From positions 186,001-250,000 of the forward strand of contig JADJXL010000001.1 in the NCBI GenBank assembly GCA_016715885.1: a stretch of DNA of 64,000 nt. The letters are read 5' to 3'. The translations under genes and the position numbers were made by a program. The stretch's first letter is position 1, and the number at the start of each line of letters is the position of its first letter. This document shows, one piece after another, positions 48,486-57,700 of the stretch. The notes below the pieces were generated by a model. The model made no database searches, was not told the origin of the DNA, and saw only the letters and a program-made list of their open reading frames with translations. The DNA comes from Polyangiaceae bacterium. Its GTDB lineage: Bacteria > Myxococcota_A > Polyangia > Polyangiales > Polyangiaceae.

Positions 48486-50114
48486 CTACCTTCGTACCCG
48501 CACGATCGTGCTCCGACCGAATTCCTTGATGGCGCGTAGTCCATGCCATCCTTCGGGAACCGGCGGATCCGTCCAATCGAAGACCCATTTCGCGTCAATA
48601 GGCGCCAAATTCACGCAGCCGCCGCTCTTCTTTTCACCCCAGCCGTCGTGCCAATACGCTCCATGCAATGCATGCGGCCCGTGGAAATTCATCACATAAT
48701 TTACTTCGGCATGCACCAAGTTATCGTCGCTGCTCGATACCATCGTCGCCGTGCGAAACTTGCCGTCGACCCGGAAAATACCTGTCGGCGTCGATGCCGT
48801 CTTGATGGGATCGATGCCTTCGTAAGGAACGCCCCCTCGACCCGGCGATATCATCGTCGCATACACCGGACGTAGTCCTTCGTAGGCCACGAGCGTCCCT
48901 TCGAGCACGCGGATATCGACCCACTTTTGCAATTCGGGGTTTTTCTGGCCAAGCCATGGAGCCTTCGTTACCTGCTCGATGACCTGCGCATCGTCCACCA
49001 ATGCGTAAACCCCGGCTTCCTTCGTTTCGACGAACTTCTTCCCGTCCTGCTCGAGGCGCTGCCCGGTAAGCTCGACCCATCCGTGACGAGGCCACGTTTG
49101 ATCGGTTTGCACGAGTTTTCCGTCGTCTCCGCGCTTGTATTTCGGACGAGGCTTTTCGCGAAAAAAAGCGAGCGGCAATTGGGCATCCTTGCCAAGGACG
49201 AGACCGTGAAACATCGATTTCGTATAGGGTTTTACTCGGTCCTTGGGCACGATGGCCTGATCCCACGTGAGCAAGAACGTGCGGCCCTCGAAATCGAATT
49301 CGCGAACGTACGCAATGGTCGAACCACCATAAACGAATTTGCGTTGTTCTCGTAATAACGGGCTGAAATTGAATAATTCGGGCGGCTCTTTGCCCGACTT
49401 GGAAAAGTCCATTCCCACGAAGTGTTTCGATATGGCGCGAACCTCGTCGTCGGTGCTCGCCGCTCGCGCTTTTTCCACGAGCGCTTCGTGCTTTTCGAGG
49501 TCCGGTTCGGTACGACGCTGCTCCGCTCGCGTCGGAAGCTGTTGATAGCGGGGCGTCCCTTGTGACTCGCCGTATAAATATGGCCAGGGCGAAGAGGTAT
49601 CGGCGGCGTCGCGTCGCAATATTTTTACAGCAGGATCGTTTTCATCGATCGTTGCCGTCGAGCCTGCGCACACGTAGCCGCGCGGTTCGATGGCATACCA
49701 GGCGTTGCAATCTCGCCCGCCGAAGGTGCGTGCGGCTTTGACGTTGCCGTCTTTGAGGCGCACGGACGTTCCTGGCGCGAGGTAGCCGATCCACGCTCGT
49801 GACGGCGCCGGGTCGGCATGTATCCACGCGAAGCGCGCCTTGGCCCAAATGCGTGGCTCAGCGGGCCCTTCCGGGGCGGGTGCAGGGGGCTTTGCGGAAG
49901 CGGCGGCTGGGATGGTGGCCGAGGCGTCGGTTTTTGCGGCTTCTGGCGTTGGGGCGGGTGCGGCAGCGAGCGCCGGCTTTTCGTTTTCGTCCGGGTTGGT
50001 CGTTACCGTTTGCGTACTGCGCGCTTCGGTGCAGCTCACGAGCGCGCACGTGAGCATCGCGTAGCGAATGCTCGAGGGAGGCGTCGGGCGTCGAAGGGAA
50101 GCAGCGCGGACCAT
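48486..50114 (-). CDS. L,D-transpeptidase (YkuD) lipoprotein
   Basis: A 542-residue protein whose C-terminus has the YkuD signature: HGAYWHDGWGEKKSGGCVNL (484-503), with catalytic Cys500 and the two His. L,D-transpeptidases crosslink peptidoglycan (3-3 bonds) or anchor lipoproteins to it. The N-terminus has a lipobox-like ALVSC at residue 28 after a longer charged lead, so it is probably a lipoprotein with ATG at 50114, or the start could be residue 20 (MLTCALVSC). The long middle (30-350) has Pro/Ala linker and strand-rich segments (VFEYRPYIY-like) of unknown fold, perhaps SH3-like. Next gene on the left is convergent; the right neighbour is divergent. Confidence 0.92.
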   Translation of the reverse strand: MVRAASLRRPTPPSSIRYAMLTCALVSCTEARSTQTVTTNPDENEKPALAAAPAPTPEAAKTDASATIPAAASAKPPAPAPEGPAEPRIWAKARFAWIHADPAPSRAWIGYLAPGTSVRLKDGNVKAARTFGGRDCNAWYAIEPRGYVCAGSTATIDENDPAVKILRRDAADTSSPWPYLYGESQGTPRYQQLPTRAEQRRTEPDLEKHEALVEKARAASTDDEVRAISKHFVGMDFSKSGKEPPELFNFSPLLREQRKFVYGGSTIAYVREFDFEGRTFLLTWDQAIVPKDRVKPYTKSMFHGLVLGKDAQLPLAFFREKPRPKYKRGDDGKLVQTDQTWPRHGWVELTGQRLEQDGKKFVETKEAGVYALVDDAQVIEQVTKAPWLGQKNPELQKWVDIRVLEGTLVAYEGLRPVYATMISPGRGGVPYEGIDPIKTASTPTGIFRVDGKFRTATMVSSSDDNLVHAEVNYVMNFHGPHALHGAYWHDGWGEKKSGGCVNLAPIDAKWVFDWTDPPVPEGWHGLRAIKEFGRSTIVRVRR

Positions 50115-50264
50115 GGGCGGACGAGTGACGGACCAATGATTGAGTTACGCGTTTGACGCCGGGTGTGCAAAACATTTAGCCTCGAAACGTGGCTTGAACG
50201 CGGGACGAGGGCAGGGGCGCAATCCTGCTCGACGGACCACTTGCGCATCGCGAGGGAGCATTCG

Positions 50265-51731
50265 ATGGGCTTCAACCTTCGATCTCATGGTCGTGCTGTT
50301 CTTTTCGGAGGGTTCGTCGGAGCTCTGTTCATGGCGTGTGCGGAAGGCTCGTCGTTGCCGCCTCCGGATACGGGAACGGGCGGAGCTGGGGGATCGGGAG
50401 GATCTGGCGAAGGTATTCCGCCCGGACAAATCGGCGGCACATGCGTCGATGATGCGTCGTGCGTGGATGGTGCGACGTGCACCAAAGTCGGCGCGGGGAA
50501 GTACTGCACGACGCCGTGTCCTCCTGCGTGCCCGCAAGGAACGTACTGCGCGATCACGAACGGCGATCCGCTGTGCGTCCCGGACCTTGGTAGCCAATGC
50601 CGGCCCTGTACGACGGTGCTTCAGTGTTTGAATCCATCGGATGCGTGTTTGACCGCGCCGGCGGGCGACAAGTTCTGCGCGCGCGATTGCACGACGACGG
50701 GCGAATGTCCCAACGGTTTTACCTGCGTCGAAGCGGCAAACTATCCGCCGAAGGACGAGCCAGAACCGCCTGAAATGGACGGCGGCGCCGATGGTGGCGA
50801 TGCCGGAGCGGATGCGGGAGATGCTGGACCCATGACTCCTCCAGCGGGTCAACCGTACAAGTTCTGCGCGCCAAACCTGCCGTTTTCCTGTCCGTGCAAC
50901 GACAAACGCGATGGTGTGGAGAAGTCGTGCGCCATCATCAATCAGCATGGCGAGTGTGTGGGCAAGGAGGTGTGCGTCGGAGACAAGGGCAAGTTCGAAG
51001 GATGCACGGCGCAAACGCCTGCACCCGAAGCGTGCAATGCGAAGGACGATAACTGCGACGGCGCGATCGACGAGGGTGATCCGAACGTGCTTTGCAGCGG
51101 CGAGGGGCCAAAGCCGCCGCACGCGAGTTACGGTTGTTCGGCGGCGGGCGTCTGCGAAGTTGGCGAGTGCGAAGCGGGCTGGGCGCAGTATCCGCCCGGT
51201 CCTGTGAAGGATGGTTGCGCTTGTCCGATCGAGGCGGGCGAGCTGAACGACTTGTGCGCAAACGCGACTCCTGCGGGCATGGTGAGCGATACGGCCGGCA
51301 GCAGCGTCACGCTGTCGGGCACGCTGTCGTCCGAGAACGACGTCGACGTGTGGACGTTCGACACGGTGGACACGGACGAGCTGACGACGAACTCGTACCA
51401 CCTGAGCATCGACTTCGCGGCGCCGATGCCGAACGACGAGTTCGTGATGGATGTGATCAAAGGCGATGCTTGCACCGATACGCCATCGGGCAGCTCGACG
51501 GAGATCACGTCGTACGATTGGTGTGTCGATGGTCGGGGTCCCGATGGTTTGTCCGGGGAGGTGCCTTGTGCCAACGATGGGACGCAACCCGTTCATTGCA
51601 ACAACAATTCATCCAAGTACTTCGTGCGGGTTCGTCGCAAGCTCGGCGTCACCGGAACGTGCACGCAATACAACATCGTCGTGACCGCCAAAGGCGGCGA
51701 CGCTTGCGATTTCACACAGAAGTGCGAGTAA
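50265..51731 (+). CDS. Secreted lipoprotein with Cys-rich repeats and MopE-like metal-binding motif
   Basis: The ATG at 50265 gives 488 residues with a lipoprotein signal (GALFMAC). Two Cys-rich regions follow: CVDDASCVDGATC...KYCTTPCPPACPQGTYC and later CTTTGECPNGFTC, the CxxDxxCxxGxxC pattern of myxobacterial surface proteins. Then EACNAKDDNCDGAIDEGDPNVLC is a copy of the MopE/putative metal-binding motif (CxxxDDNCDGxxDE), which binds copper or calcium in related proteins. The C-terminal half (from about 330) is beta-rich with DxD motifs (SENDVDVWTFDTVDTDELTT). It likely acts at the cell surface. The GGAGGSGGSG linker is short. Confidence 0.87.
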   Translation: MGFNLRSHGRAVLFGGFVGALFMACAEGSSLPPPDTGTGGAGGSGGSGEGIPPGQIGGTCVDDASCVDGATCTKVGAGKYCTTPCPPACPQGTYCAITNGDPLCVPDLGSQCRPCTTVLQCLNPSDACLTAPAGDKFCARDCTTTGECPNGFTCVEAANYPPKDEPEPPEMDGGADGGDAGADAGDAGPMTPPAGQPYKFCAPNLPFSCPCNDKRDGVEKSCAIINQHGECVGKEVCVGDKGKFEGCTAQTPAPEACNAKDDNCDGAIDEGDPNVLCSGEGPKPPHASYGCSAAGVCEVGECEAGWAQYPPGPVKDGCACPIEAGELNDLCANATPAGMVSDTAGSSVTLSGTLSSENDVDVWTFDTVDTDELTTNSYHLSIDFAAPMPNDEFVMDVIKGDACTDTPSGSSTEITSYDWCVDGRGPDGLSGEVPCANDGTQPVHCNNNSSKYFVRVRRKLGVTGTCTQYNIVVTAKGGDACDFTQKCE

Positions 51732-51738
51732 CGCTTCG

Positions 51739-52875
51739 ATGGACATCGAGCCCAACGAAACTCAAGCGCTCGTCGCGCGGACGGCGCGCGACTTTGCCGA
51801 ACGTGTCATTGCTCCCGTAGCTTCGGAACTGGACCGCACGGAACGTTATCCACGAGAAATCCTGCAAGGCTTGGCGGATCTGGGGCTGATGGGCGTGAAC
51901 GTTCCGGCGTCGCTCGGAGGGGCGGAAGCGGGGCCCGTTTCGTATGCGCTGGCGATGATGGAAATTGCGCGAGCATGTGCGTCGACGGCAGTGCTGATGG
52001 CCGTGACGAACATGGTGGGCGAGGTCATCGCGAGGTTTGGATCGGAAGCGCAACGGGCGACGTACAATCCGCGGCTGTGCTCGGGTGAATATCCCGCCGG
52101 ATCGTTTGCGCTGAGTGAACCCGAAGCGGGAAGTGATCCTGGTTCGATGCGCACGACGGCGGAGCGAACGTCGAAAGGGTGGGTGATTCGCGGGCAGAAG
52201 CAGTGGATCACGAGCGGGTCGTATGCAGGCGTGTACGTGGTCTGGGCGCGCACGGGGGGACCAGGGACGCGCGGTTTGTCGGCCTTTCTGGTCGAAGGCG
52301 GGACGCCGGGGCTCATTCCGGGCAAACCCGAGGACAAACTCGGGCTGCGCGCATCGAACACGGTGCCGCTGACGTTCGACGATTGTGTCGTGCCCGAAGA
52401 TGCGCTGCTCGGGAATGAAGGCGAAGGGTTTCGGATCGCGATGATGGCGCTCGATGGAGGGCGCATCGGGATCGCGTCGCAAGCGATCGGGATAGCGACC
52501 GCGGCGCTCGATAGGGCGACCGAATACGCGAAGCAGCGCAAGCAATTCGGCAAGCCCATCGGGGAATTCCAGGCGCTTCAATGGACGCTTGCGGATTGCC
52601 GCACGGAGCTCGATGCGGCGCGGCTCTTGGCGCTGCGAGCGGCATGGCTGAAGGAGAGCAAGAAGCCGTTCTCCGCAGAAGCTGCGATGGCGAAGCTCTA
52701 CGCGAGCGAAACGGCGAACCGGGTTTGTCAGAAAGCGCTGCAGCTACACGGCGGATACGGCTACGTGCGGGAATACGGCGTCGAGCGGCACCTGCGCGAC
52801 GTGCGCGTGACGACGATCTACGAAGGCACGAGCGAAGTGCAGCGGCTGGTGATCGCGAGGAATGCGACGAGGTGA
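51739..52875 (+). CDS. Acyl-CoA dehydrogenase
   Basis: A 378-residue FAD enzyme of the short-chain type. Order of marks: N-terminal RTARDFAERVIAPVA, FALSEPEAGSDPGSMRT (FAD), KQWITSGSYAGVYVVWA, DDCVVPEDALLG, DGGRIGIASQAIGIA, RKQFGKPIGEFQALQ, LQLHGGYGYVREYGVERHLRDVRVTTIYEGTSEVQRLVIAR. The catalytic Glu is that of IYEGTSE. It begins the alpha-beta oxidation of fatty acyl-CoA or branched-chain acyl-CoA. No etf or other beta-oxidation genes are adjacent. It is convergent with a 53-residue gene that ends 5 bp after it. Confidence 0.96.
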   Translation: MDIEPNETQALVARTARDFAERVIAPVASELDRTERYPREILQGLADLGLMGVNVPASLGGAEAGPVSYALAMMEIARACASTAVLMAVTNMVGEVIARFGSEAQRATYNPRLCSGEYPAGSFALSEPEAGSDPGSMRTTAERTSKGWVIRGQKQWITSGSYAGVYVVWARTGGPGTRGLSAFLVEGGTPGLIPGKPEDKLGLRASNTVPLTFDDCVVPEDALLGNEGEGFRIAMMALDGGRIGIASQAIGIATAALDRATEYAKQRKQFGKPIGEFQALQWTLADCRTELDAARLLALRAAWLKESKKPFSAEAAMAKLYASETANRVCQKALQLHGGYGYVREYGVERHLRDVRVTTIYEGTSEVQRLVIARNATR

Positions 52876-52880
52876 CGCGC

Positions 52881-53042
52881 TTAGAAAACGCGCGTCAGGA
52901 CAAACACGACGAGAGCGACGAAGCCCGCCGCGAGAAGCATGAAGAGCAGTAGACGCTTGATGATGGCCCGAAGCCGATTCTTCAGCAGCGTACGAATGAG
53001 CTTCCAGATGAGGGCGAGGACCTCACGAATGATTTTCCACAC
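52881..53042 (-). CDS. 53-residue membrane-helix protein
   Basis: A frame shorter than 60 codons, read from GTG 53042 to TAA 52881. The product starts MWKIIREVLALIWKLIRTLL and ends in a hydrophobic helix (RLLLFMLLAAGFVALVVFVLTRVF). The N-terminal half is Lys/Arg-rich amphipathic helix; the second half is a membrane segment. The clean frame, high hydrophobicity bias and snug fit between two stop codons support it, but the ribosome site is poor. Function unknown. Confidence 0.5.
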   Translation of the reverse strand: MWKIIREVLALIWKLIRTLLKNRLRAIIKRLLLFMLLAAGFVALVVFVLTRVF

Positions 53043-53107
53043 CGGGCGAGTCTAGCTCGGCACGCGCATCGATGCCCGCTCGGAAGCTCGTTACGGCGAC
53101 GAGCAAC

Positions 53108-53860
53108 TCAGTCCGCAGTGATCGTTACTTTGGCGGCGTAACTTCCAGGTGATGCGAACGTCATGGCGCTCAGTGCGTCAACGATGCACGTCGCGGCGTT
53201 TTCGGCTTTCGCATCTTCCGACGCAATGCCAACGGCCATCGGTTTGCCGTCGGTTCCAACGTACAGCGTCGTCGTGACCGCACCCGCGCTGGCGCTCGAA
53301 CGACACTTCGCAATCGCTTCCTTGGCCTTGGGCAGTTCCTTGCCGAGCTTGTCGGCTTCCAGATCGACCGCCGGACGCTCGTCAGGGCTCGGATCGAACC
53401 CAAATCCACCCTCGGCCAAGCCTTCGCGACCACCCACGGGAGCCGGCCACTTCGCCTTGCGAAGCGCATCGAGCATGCACGCTTCGGTCGCTCGATCGCC
53501 AAGCGTCGATTCCTTCAAGTACGCGACCGTCGCAACGCCCTCTTGGTTGATGCGCAGCGCGAACTTGATGTTGCCGCCGAGAAACGGAATGCGACGCAAA
53601 CCATCGTTGAAACATGCCGTGAGCTTGTCCGACGTGCGGTTCAGCGTCGCGTTGACCTTCGCCTGATCGAGCGCCCCGACGTCGGCATCGAACGAAACGT
53701 TCTTGCCCGTCGATTCCGTCGATGCGGCGTCGTTTCCCGTCTTCGTCTCCCGATTGTTCACCGTTTCGCCGCCACATCCGGCGAATACGACGATAGCGGC
53801 TGCTGCGATGCCGCCACGACAAACCACTCGAATCACTGTCTCGCCGCTCCTGTCTTTCAT
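53108..53860 (-). CDS. AgmX/PglI-like C-terminal-domain lipoprotein
   Basis: A 250-residue protein with a lipoprotein signal (AIVVFAGCGG). Two copies of the AgmX/PglI-like (TonB-C-like) domain follow: one near 75-145 (KLTACFNDGLRRIPFLGGNIKFALRINQEGVATVAYLKEST...CMLDALRKAKWPAP), another near 175-250 (KLGKELPKAKEAIAKCRSS...GTDGKPMAVGIASED). Such domains occur in gliding-motility and energy-coupling proteins of myxobacteria. The start overlaps the stop of the second acyl-CoA dehydrogenase gene by four bases, so it is the last gene of that operon. Confidence 0.87.
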   Translation of the reverse strand: MKDRSGETVIRVVCRGGIAAAAIVVFAGCGGETVNNRETKTGNDAASTESTGKNVSFDADVGALDQAKVNATLNRTSDKLTACFNDGLRRIPFLGGNIKFALRINQEGVATVAYLKESTLGDRATEACMLDALRKAKWPAPVGGREGLAEGGFGFDPSPDERPAVDLEADKLGKELPKAKEAIAKCRSSASAGAVTTTLYVGTDGKPMAVGIASEDAKAENAATCIVDALSAMTFASPGSYAAKVTITAD

Positions 53861-54978
53861 GCCTTCAACATCGCTGCCGCAATGATCGCTCGCTGCACCT
53901 CGGGGGGATCGTCCGAAAGCTCAGCCATGCGAGCGTCTCGAAAGTGTCGTTCGAGGCTCGGTGTGGTGGCCACGTTGCGAGCGCCAAGAATCTGCATCGC
54001 CTTGTGCGCCACGCGCGTGGACATCTCGGACGCAAACAGCTTTGCCATGGACCGCTCGGAACCGGAAGTCGTTCCCGCGTCCGCTTGCCGAGCTGCTCGA
54101 AGCGTGAGCAGGCGTGCTGCTTCGACCTCCACACACATGTCGGCCAGCATCACCTGCACGCCAAGAAGTCCAGGCGCCGGCGTCTTGGGCGATTCCTGCT
54201 TGACGTGAAGCGCAGCCTTTTCATAGGCCGCTCGAGCAATCCCCAAGGCTTCGGCCGCTGCGGCGATCCTCGCGTCATCGAGCGCCGAGCGTGCGATCGA
54301 AAGCCCATCACCTTGCTGCCCGACGGCGGCGCTTGCCGGCAACTGCACGCCGTCGAAACGGAGCACCCCGAGACGCGCGGCGCGTTTGCCCAAGTGCCCC
54401 GGTAAAACCGTGACGTGCAGATTCGCGGCACCGTACGGAACGACAAACGCCGTCACGCGTTCATCCGCAGTACGAGCAAACACGAGCACGTGATCAGGCT
54501 GTCCAAACAGCGTAACCGGGCTCGTTTCGCCGCGCAGCACGAACGATCCGTCGTGCTGGCGTTCAGCATGCACGACGCCCGCGCCAAGGTTGTCCGGATC
54601 GGCGGGGGCAAACGCCAGCGTGGTTTTACCGCGAGCCAAAGGTGTGAGCAGCTCGCGCTTTTGCGTGTCGCTGCCGTATGCGAGAAGCGGGCGACACGCG
54701 AGGGCGACGTTCGCTGCGACGAACCCCGCCGAGTTTGCACATGCCGCGGCAAACTCCTCGATGGCGAGCGCAAGCGCGACGAAGTCACCGCCAGAGCCAC
54801 CAAACGCTTCGGGGATGGTCATGCCGAGCCATCCGGCATCGCCAAGCTGCCCGATGCTTTCAGCTTCGATTCGAGCGTTTTGGTCGACGTCGGTTGCGCG
54901 GGGCGCGAGAACGTGTGCGGCGAAATCGCGCGCAACCTGCTGCGTGCGTAGTTGGTCTTCCGTGATGTCGAAGTTCAT
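53857..54978 (-). CDS. Acyl-CoA dehydrogenase-like protein with altered base motif
   Basis: A 373-residue protein with the acyl-CoA dehydrogenase fold: RTQQVARDFAAHVLAPRATD, GWLGMTIPEAFGGSGGDFVA, TLAFAPADPDNLGAG, ALDDARIAAAAEALGIARAAYEKAA and LGARNVATTPSLERHFRDARMAELSDDPPEVQRA. Where the first enzyme in this window has IYEGTSEVQR, this one has LSDDPPEVQR, so the usual Glu is Asp and the Gly/Thr/Ser loop is Pro-Pro. Substrate preference or activity may have changed; some family members hold the base elsewhere. It lies 12 bp downstream of the TPR protein gene and is coupled to the AgmX-like gene. Confidence 0.87.
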   Translation of the reverse strand: MNFDITEDQLRTQQVARDFAAHVLAPRATDVDQNARIEAESIGQLGDAGWLGMTIPEAFGGSGGDFVALALAIEEFAAACANSAGFVAANVALACRPLLAYGSDTQKRELLTPLARGKTTLAFAPADPDNLGAGVVHAERQHDGSFVLRGETSPVTLFGQPDHVLVFARTADERVTAFVVPYGAANLHVTVLPGHLGKRAARLGVLRFDGVQLPASAAVGQQGDGLSIARSALDDARIAAAAEALGIARAAYEKAALHVKQESPKTPAPGLLGVQVMLADMCVEVEAARLLTLRAARQADAGTTSGSERSMAKLFASEMSTRVAHKAMQILGARNVATTPSLERHFRDARMAELSDDPPEVQRAIIAAAMLKA

Positions 54979-54990
54979 GTGGGGATGTTT

Positions 54991-55929
54991 CTAGAACGAA
55001 AGGATGGCCGTGGCGCCACCACCCTGCGGACCAAACGTCGGGATGATCCACGCGCGTTGCGCGGAATCCTTGGGAGCAGCGGGACGAGACATGATGAACA
55101 TGACGACACCTGCTCCGAGAGCGGCGGCACCGACGCCAATAGAAATGCTGGAAAAAAGCGCCTTGTTCTTGGCGTCTTCGATGTGCGCGAATCCCTCGGA
55201 GTTGCACGATTTGTTGGGACACAAAGGATCCGCTTCGCCCCTGTCTCGGATAGCAAGGCCTCCCAAAACGGCGCCGGCGCCGAGCGCCGCGACGCCTACG
55301 CCCCCCACGACGAACGCCGCCGTGCGCAGTCCTTTCGAGGGCTGCAAGGGGGATTTGGGATCGGCCTCGAGCTCGGGGATCAGGACTGTCTTCAAGTCGG
55401 CTTCTTTGCCGATTTCAATCTTCTTCGACCACGGAACGTAACCCGGGGCCGTCACTTCGACCGTGAGCTCGCCCGGATCCACCGGAAGCGGATCTCCGAG
55501 CAGCGCGAGGCCGACGTCGTCGCCGTTGCGTGTGACGCGCATGCCTTGCACGCGCGTCGTTGCCTCGATGCGTACGCGCGAAAGCTTCGGCTCGAGGGCT
55601 GCGGCCAAGTCGCGCGCCACCGATTCGCGTTCGGTTTGTCCCAGCGTACGGGCCAGCGTTGCGCCTTCCTTGAAGCGCACCCACGCGGATGCCGTGCGGC
55701 CGAGCTGCTCGTAACACCGTCCGAGGTTCAGCAGCGCGCCGACGGATGGATCGAGCCTGTGGCTTTCCTCGAACTTGGGACAAGCCTCGGCGGGTTTGCC
55801 CTCCGCCATGAGCTCCTTGCCTCGCTGAAACGCGGTTTCGGCGATGGCAGCGTTGGACTGCGCAAGCGACGCGGTTGACCAGGCGAAGATGGATGCAGCA
55901 CAAATGCAGGGAAATAAGCGGTTCATCAT
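54991..55929 (-). CDS. TPR-containing exported protein with membrane helices (kinase operon)
   Basis: A 312-residue protein with a signal peptide (FAWSTASLAQS), then a TPR-like region (AETAFQRGKELMAEGKPAEACPKFEESHRLDPSVGALLNLGRCYEQLGRTASAWVRFKEG). A PEGA-like stretch follows (VRIEATTRVQGMRVTRNGDDVG...LTVEVTAPGYVPWSKKIEI). Two hydrophobic helices lie near the C-terminus (FVVGGVGVAALGAGAVLGGLAI; SISIGVGAAALGAGVVMFIM). It resembles a widespread myxobacterial family found beside Ser/Thr kinases. It lies 34 bp after the kinase gene and 12 bp before the acyl-CoA dehydrogenase gene, so all four minus-strand genes may be one transcript. Confidence 0.82.
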   Translation of the reverse strand: MMNRLFPCICAASIFAWSTASLAQSNAAIAETAFQRGKELMAEGKPAEACPKFEESHRLDPSVGALLNLGRCYEQLGRTASAWVRFKEGATLARTLGQTERESVARDLAAALEPKLSRVRIEATTRVQGMRVTRNGDDVGLALLGDPLPVDPGELTVEVTAPGYVPWSKKIEIGKEADLKTVLIPELEADPKSPLQPSKGLRTAAFVVGGVGVAALGAGAVLGGLAIRDRGEADPLCPNKSCNSEGFAHIEDAKNKALFSSISIGVGAAALGAGVVMFIMSRPAAPKDSAQRAWIIPTFGPQGGGATAILSF

Positions 55930-55963
55930 GGGCCTTGGGACGAATTGACCGGAAGCTAACGAA

Positions 55964-57637
55964 CTAACGCTCGTCGAAGTAATCCTTGGGGTTCTTCGTT
56001 TTGGTCGGAGGCGAAGTCTTCGACGTGGTGGGTGGTTTTACCGTTCCAAACGTCTTGAGTGGCGCTCCGAGCAATCCCGTGCTCGCGCCCGCAGGTCCGG
56101 CATCGGGGACTTCGGACGCATCCGGCGGTTTGTCAGGAGCGACGGTCGCCGATGCGCTTGCGTCTGTCGTAGCTGATGCAGTGGCGACGGGCACGACCGC
56201 ACTGGGAATGGGTGCGACGACGACGGACGGCGTTGCGGATGGTCCTGCGACGCGCGCGTCGTCCGTGACGGTTGCTTGGGTGCGCAAGTAGGACACGACG
56301 AAGATGGCCGACCCTGCGACGACGGCGCCGATGGCAAGGGCTCCGATGAGCAGCGATCGGCTGCTCGTCGAGGGGCGCGTGCCGGGTTTCGTTGCGTTCG
56401 CAAACGCGGTGGCGGCATTCGTGCTGATGGGGGCCCGATACGAACCAGGCTCGATGCGCATCGATGCGGGCGCGAGGTCCGGGATGGGCGGCATGGATTC
56501 GACCATTGCCGTCCGCGGAAGCTCGTCGGTCGCGGCAGTCACCGCCATGGCGGCGGCGCTGGTGACGGGGCCTGGAGACGTCGTCGCCGTGATGACGATG
56601 GGCGCCGTCGCGACGGGGACACGCATGGCCGGCGACGACGACATTTCGCTTCGCATGGGCGGCGGCAAAGGAAGACCGCCCATGCGGGCGAGACGTTCGA
56701 TGGTGGCGCGCGAACGTTCCGGGGCAAACGGCGCCATGGCCACGGCAAACTCGGAAATGGACTGGTAACGCTTGTTTTTGTCGCGTTCGTACGCTCGCTC
56801 GATGACCGCGGCGAGCGCGGGCGGAACATCCGACCGAAAAGCCGACATCGGCGAAGGCGTCCCCGTGAGGACTTCGGCGCAAAGCTGCGGCAACGTTTCT
56901 GCGTAAAACGGTTGTTGTCCCGCGAGCAGCTCGAAGAGCGCGATGCCCATCGAATAAATGTCGGTGCGTTGATCGACGCCGCGGGTCTCCTGCATCTGTT
57001 CGGGCGACATGTAGAGCGCCGAGCCCATCGCGGCGGACGTGCGGGTGAGCGCGTGATCGCCGCCGCCGACGACCTTGGAGATGCCGAAATCGAGGACTTT
57101 GACGAGCGGTGAGCCGTCGGGGCGTTTGGCGAGAAAAAGGTTTGCCGGTTTCAAATCGCGATGCACGATGCCGTAGCTGTGCGCTTCGGCGATCGCTTCG
57201 CATGCTTGGAGGATGTAATCGATGGCATCCTCGATCGATAGAACGCCCTTGTTTTCGAGGGTATGTGCGAGGTCCGCGCCGTCGAGAAACTCCATCACCA
57301 TGTACGGCGCGCCGTTTTCGAGCGTGCCGACATCCGATACGCGGGCAACGTGTTCGCTTTTGATCTTCACCGCCGCGCGCGCTTCACGGAGAAACCGCGC
57401 CGCTGCTTCGGGCTGTTTCGCGTATTCGGGAAGCAAAAACTTCAGCGCCACGCGCTCGTCGAGCGTGATGTGCCGAGCTTCGACGACATAACCCATACCG
57501 CCCTGTCCGAGCACTCGCTCGACGCGGTATTTGTTCGCAAGAAGGGCACCTGCCGCGACGACAGATGCCGAAGAGCCCTGGGGAGATGCGGCCGAAGACA
57601 CGATGTGGAGGCAAGATTGCGCGTCATGCCGCCGCAC
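55964..57637 (-). CDS. Transmembrane Ser/Thr protein kinase
   Basis: A 557-residue kinase. The PknB-like domain has VLGQGGMGYVVEA (glycine loop, about 43-55), VALKFL (Lys66), HRDLKPANLF with Asp161 and the DFG motif (DFGISK, about 183-188), then MSPEQ and DIYSMGIALFELL. After residue 300 a Pro/Ala/Thr linker leads to one membrane helix (LLIGALAIGAVVAGSAIFVVSYL, about 440-462) and a Pro/Ala-rich outer end with no domain seen. It phosphorylates proteins on Ser/Thr from the cytoplasmic side. Operon partners are the TPR protein and downstream genes. The start is GTG 57637 or GTG 57601. A repeat-rich region lies upstream. Confidence 0.93.
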   Translation of the reverse strand: MRRHDAQSCLHIVSSAASPQGSSASVVAAGALLANKYRVERVLGQGGMGYVVEARHITLDERVALKFLLPEYAKQPEAAARFLREARAAVKIKSEHVARVSDVGTLENGAPYMVMEFLDGADLAHTLENKGVLSIEDAIDYILQACEAIAEAHSYGIVHRDLKPANLFLAKRPDGSPLVKVLDFGISKVVGGGDHALTRTSAAMGSALYMSPEQMQETRGVDQRTDIYSMGIALFELLAGQQPFYAETLPQLCAEVLTGTPSPMSAFRSDVPPALAAVIERAYERDKNKRYQSISEFAVAMAPFAPERSRATIERLARMGGLPLPPPMRSEMSSSPAMRVPVATAPIVITATTSPGPVTSAAAMAVTAATDELPRTAMVESMPPIPDLAPASMRIEPGSYRAPISTNAATAFANATKPGTRPSTSSRSLLIGALAIGAVVAGSAIFVVSYLRTQATVTDDARVAGPSATPSVVVAPIPSAVVPVATASATTDASASATVAPDKPPDASEVPDAGPAGASTGLLGAPLKTFGTVKPPTTSKTSPPTKTKNPKDYFDER

Positions 57638-57700
57638 GGCAAGAGTGTTCTAGTTTGCCGAACAATTTGGACAAAGCTCGAACAAGCCAGCCACATCGGA

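Noticed and set aside
50145..51596. Minus-strand frame of 483 codons opposite the MopE-like lipoprotein
   Set aside because: Arg-rich shadow without motifs; the plus strand has signal and Cys pattern.
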